IMG/VR virus record: IMGVR_UViG_3300029787_000340 | Location: 1-23,582 of that record | DNA length: 23,582 nucleotides | Strand: one strand, 5' to 3' | Origin: a virus | Shown: one piece after another, positions 21,466 through 23,582 of the stretch | Position numbering within the stretch: position 1 is the first letter of the stretch | Layout: each line of letters opens with the position of its first letter | Program-made: the position numbers and the translations under genes | Notes under the pieces: generated by a model | The model's input: only the letters and a program-made list of their open reading frames with translations | What the model was told of the DNA's origin: nothing | Database searches by the model: none

Positions 21466-22961
21466 TAATAATAATTTGCGGTACGATTATGTTCCAAAGG
21501 CTCATCTTCTTCGTCTGAGTATAATGGAATAAAACCACCTTGTCTGAATCTTAACAGAGCTTGCGTAGTGCTATCAACTAAATCGTCATGTTCCATGTTA
21601 GGAAATCCAGCAAACTCTTCAACGACTTCTTCTGCCCATCTAGTTGATGGAGCATAAACAACACCTGAAGCAAACAAATCAGAGACTGCATTGACTCTTG
21701 ATATCTTATCGTTACCTCGGCTAGGAGTGTATTCTTGTACAGGTATACCCATAGCTCGTAATTCAAATATTAAGGGCATACCAGCAGCCTTAGCCTCTAC
21801 AATGAAGGCATCTGGCTTGTATGCGTTGTATTTCTCAAACGCCATCTTCTTGAGATCAGGAAACTCTAATCGTTCTTTGTATGCATCTAGCATGATAACA
21901 AAGGGGGAAATAAGTCCATCGTCATCTTCTTTGTAGAAAACTCCCCATGTAGTACACGCAGAATAGTCAGCTCTTTGATTCTTCATAAAAGCTGTATCCC
22001 ATGATTGAATAACAAATTCACACTGAGGAGGCTCTCTGCCTTCCCACACTTGCCACCATTCACGCTTAACTAAAGCTCCCTCCTCAGAGGTTGGGTCTTG
22101 TTGATATTGAGCCATCCACTTGCTGTTAGGTAGCTCGGCTTTCAAAGCCTCTAATTCTTCTAACTTCCAGAACTCTGCCCACAAAGGGTTTCCAGAAGGC
22201 ATAATGGCAGGAAGTTCTATGACTTCCCACTGGTCAGCACCGCCACGCTTTACACTAGCATCGACTACTTGACCTGTTAAATCTTTATTGTGCCATCTAG
22301 TCATGACCACAACGATAGAACCATTCGGTTGTAAACGCTGTCTTGGACCAGATGTGTACCATTCATAGGTACGATTGAATACATTGATGTCTGCAGAAGC
22401 TCCCTCTTGCTCAGAATGGGGATCGTCAATAATAAGTAGATCAGCACCTTTACCAGTAACCGCACCGCCTACACCAATCGCAAAGTAGTCTCCACCCTGA
22501 TTGGTGTTCCACCTACCTGCTGCTTTTGAATCTGACTGTAAGCTCACATTAGGAAATACAGCTTTGTAATCCGCACTATTAACTAAGTTTCTAACCTTTC
22601 TACCAAAGCCAACCGCTAGTTCAGCAGTATGGGCAGTCTGGATAATCTTCTTATCTGGGTATTTACCTAAGAACCACGCAGGAAGCAGGTACGAAGCGAA
22701 CTCACTCTTGGTATGTCGAGGTGGCATATTGATAATTAAACGCTTCAGATCGCCTCTAGCGACTCTCTCGAAGGCATCCGCCATAATCTCATGGTGTCTA
22801 CCATGGATAAAGGCTGACCACATCTCCCCAACAAAGGTCATGAAGTCCTCATGGCACTTTTCTCTACCTTTGGCTTTTTCTAGTTCTTCTAACAGGGAAA
22901 GAAGTTCCTGCTTCTGATCAGAGGATAGGTTCTTTACTTTACTTAGTACACTTTTATCCAT
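21465..22961 (-). CDS. terL: Terminase large subunit
   Basis: This 498-aa ATPase-nuclease drives DNA into the prohead and cuts it. The ATPase domain has an atypical Walker A, MPPRHTKSE (79-87), Walker B LLIIDDP (175-181, with Asp179/Asp180), and VVVMTRWH (217-224) at the coupling motif. The RNase H-like nuclease has IQSWDTAF (318-325, Asp322), FIVEAKAAG (386-394, Glu389) and HDDLVDS (458-464). Length is usual for the family. The ATG at 22961 has no clear Shine-Dalgarno (AGATAGTAAGT precedes it), and an unusual repeat cluster lies just upstream. A TerS-like gene ends 387 nt upstream. Confidence 0.95.
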   Translation of the reverse strand: MDKSVLSKVKNLSSDQKQELLSLLEELEKAKGREKCHEDFMTFVGEMWSAFIHGRHHEIMADAFERVARGDLKRLIINMPPRHTKSEFASYLLPAWFLGKYPDKKIIQTAHTAELAVGFGRKVRNLVNSADYKAVFPNVSLQSDSKAAGRWNTNQGGDYFAIGVGGAVTGKGADLLIIDDPHSEQEGASADINVFNRTYEWYTSGPRQRLQPNGSIVVVMTRWHNKDLTGQVVDASVKRGGADQWEVIELPAIMPSGNPLWAEFWKLEELEALKAELPNSKWMAQYQQDPTSEEGALVKREWWQVWEGREPPQCEFVIQSWDTAFMKNQRADYSACTTWGVFYKEDDDGLISPFVIMLDAYKERLEFPDLKKMAFEKYNAYKPDAFIVEAKAAGMPLIFELRAMGIPVQEYTPSRGNDKISRVNAVSDLFASGVVYAPSTRWAEEVVEEFAGFPNMEHDDLVDSTTQALLRFRQGGFIPLYSDEEDEPLEHNRTANYY

Positions 22962-22978
22962 ACTTACTATCTAGTATA

Positions 22979-23065
22979 TACCTAATAGGTAGTGATTCTT
23001 AAATAAAAAAACTTAATAGGTACATATAGGTAGGCACTCATTAGGTATTCACTGGATACTAGGTA
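22979..23065. repeat. Cluster of TAGGTA hexamers upstream of terL
   Basis: TAGGTA occurs five times in the same orientation, at 22986, 23017, 23027, 23042 and 23060 (start positions). One inverted copy, TACCTA at 22979, forms with the first the near-palindrome TACCTAATAGGTA. A further TACCTA is at 23163. Spacings (31, 10, 15 and 18 nt) are irregular, as for protein-binding sites rather than a tandem array. Candidate roles are terminase recognition or an operator for terL. Confidence 0.7.
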
Positions 23066-23078
23066 TATGTATCTACAG

Positions 23079-23084
23079 ATTATA
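23079..23084 (-). promoter_or_regulatory. Candidate -10 element for terL
   Basis: TATAAT occurs on the minus strand 118 nt before the terL start, preceded by GCAATATTG. No good -35 (TTGACA-like) box lies at 16-18 nt; TTGATT is found 24 nt upstream, too far. If used, the transcript would start near 23072 and carry the TAGGTA cluster in its leader. In AT-rich DNA this could be chance. Confidence 0.3.
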
Positions 23085-23348
23085 CAATATTGCATGGCTT
23101 CACATAAAAATCAACCCTTAATTTTGAAAATATAGTATGGGGGGGGTGCAAAAAACAGTTTTTACCTAGAAAAAAGGGGTATATGGCAAAGAAAGATAGC
23201 AAAATGCAATATATAATAGGGGGGGTATGTGAAATTAGGTCATATTATGAGTAAAACACTATGTATATATGATAGCAGGTAGCCTGTTGTATATTTGGGG
23301 GGTGGGGTGTCTCTTTATACTGTGGATTTCCCTCTATTAAGGTGGGGT

Positions 23349-23582
23349 CTACTCTGCTGATTCTCTGATCAATGCTTCTATCTTCTCCTCTATCTCACTC
23401 TCTATGTCATCACTGGTTCTGCTCTCCTTGATCTCTAGAGTGTCACTGAATAGGTTCACTGTCTTACCTAACAATTCCAATGCTCTAACTCTCGTGCTGT
23501 CACTGTCCGCTTCCTTAGACTCTCTCATAAGCTGTTCAAGAACATAGCTTCTCGTTCGAGTAGTGGAAGCTACTGCATTGGT
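23349..23582 (-). CDS. terS: Probable terminase small subunit, C-terminal part (5' end beyond window)
   Basis: The frame is open from the window edge to the TAG at 23349-23351, giving 77 residues of the C-terminus. It reads TNAVASTTRTRSYVLEQLMR, then ADSDSTRVRALELLGKTVNL, FSDTLEIKESRTSDD, and ends in an acidic helix (EEKIEALIRESAE). The RVRALELLGK..NLF.D..E pattern is characteristic of small terminase subunits of the P22/SPP1-like helix-turn-helix type, which recognise the packaging site and hand DNA to TerL. The N-terminal DNA-binding domain lies outside the window, so the assignment rests on this segment and on position before terL. Confidence 0.75.
   Translation of the reverse strand, partial: TNAVASTTRTRSYVLEQLMRESKEADSDSTRVRALELLGKTVNLFSDTLEIKESRTSDDIESEIEEKIEALIRESAE

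Larger units (their letters stand above)
22962..23348. other. 387-bp non-coding gap between TerS-like gene and terL
   Basis: I see no credible gene here on either strand. The half near terL holds a cluster of TAGGTA hexamers (22979-23065). The other half carries four long G-runs on the + strand: 8 G at 23139-23146, 4 G at 23177-23180, 7 G at 23219-23225, and 6 G plus 4 G split by a T at 23297-23307. On the minus strand each of the three longest C-runs is followed by an AT-rich octamer (ATACTATA, TATTATAT, AAATATAC). This is the only long untranslated stretch in the window and a likely site for packaging or promoter signals. Confidence 0.7.

Noticed and set aside
22982-23095. Minus-strand 37-aa ORF upstream of terL
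   Set aside because: No ribosome site. It runs through the TAGGTA cluster and its composition is what AT-rich non-coding DNA would give by chance.
23183-23254. + strand 23-aa ORF after AGGGG in the terS-terL gap
   Set aside because: It is very short and opposite in direction to every other gene. The AGGGG is part of the G-run pattern rather than a convincing ribosome site.
23139-23307. G-quadruplex from the G-runs
   Set aside because: The runs are separated by about 30-70 nt, so loops are far longer than in stable quadruplexes; only a weak local structure near 23297-23307 is conceivable.
1-23582. tRNA genes, CRISPR arrays, integrase, insertion sequences
   Set aside because: Looked for on both strands; no cloverleaf, regular spacer array, recombinase or transposase motif was seen.

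Overview
The window is the structural (late) region of a tailed bacteriophage, most likely an uncultured marine member of the Caudoviricetes. The DNA is AT-rich. Every convincing gene lies on the minus strand, so the region is transcribed from high to low coordinates. The large terminase, the portal, the Mu gpT-like capsid protein, the glycine-rich adhesins, the 2-oxoglutarate oxygenases and the small Lys/Arg-rich proteins are all of types I associate with marine phage genomes and metagenomes, and the base composition would suit a low-GC pelagic host. The host assignment is inference. No integrase, repressor, polymerase, tRNA, CRISPR array or insertion sequence is visible.

In transcription order, the packaging and head module comes first. 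It contains the end of a probable small terminase (23349-23582), a 387-bp non-coding gap with unusual repeats (22962-23348), the large terminase (21465-22961), a small ORF, an 824-aa portal with a TTG start (18796-21270), a small ORF, a GroES-like co-chaperonin (18156-18560), a probable scaffold (17128-18159), a charged protein (16599-17126), a probable head-decoration protein (15974-16561) and the major capsid protein (15048-15962). A strong intrinsic terminator follows the capsid gene (15011-15040), and a weaker candidate precedes the decoration gene (16588-16610).

Next come small virion-type proteins and the connector (9664-14929). These include two beta-rich proteins, three very basic Lys/Arg-rich proteins that could condense DNA, two head-to-tail adaptor-like proteins with a zinc-ribbon protein and a small ORF between them, and a protein resembling the MAF/DUF115 family. 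The adhesion module (5266-9655) holds repeat-rich fibre-like proteins and ends with two tandem paralogous glycine-rich adhesin-like proteins.

The last third (1-5235) is accessory and lysis-like. It has two 2OG-Fe(II) oxygenases separated by a 28-codon overlapping membrane peptide, two short membrane proteins (one XhlA-like), a basic GGGYK-ending protein, a METTL21-like methyltransferase, another basic protein, a staphylococcal-nuclease-like enzyme, a two-TM holin-like protein, and two exported proteins: one with a long Asn/Thr/Ser-rich tract and one partial protein resembling a nidogen-like domain. Many neighbouring genes overlap by ATGA or TAATG, which indicates translational coupling in long polycistronic messages. 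No endolysin, tail-nozzle, internal virion or tape-measure gene is recognisable here, so these probably lie beyond position 1.
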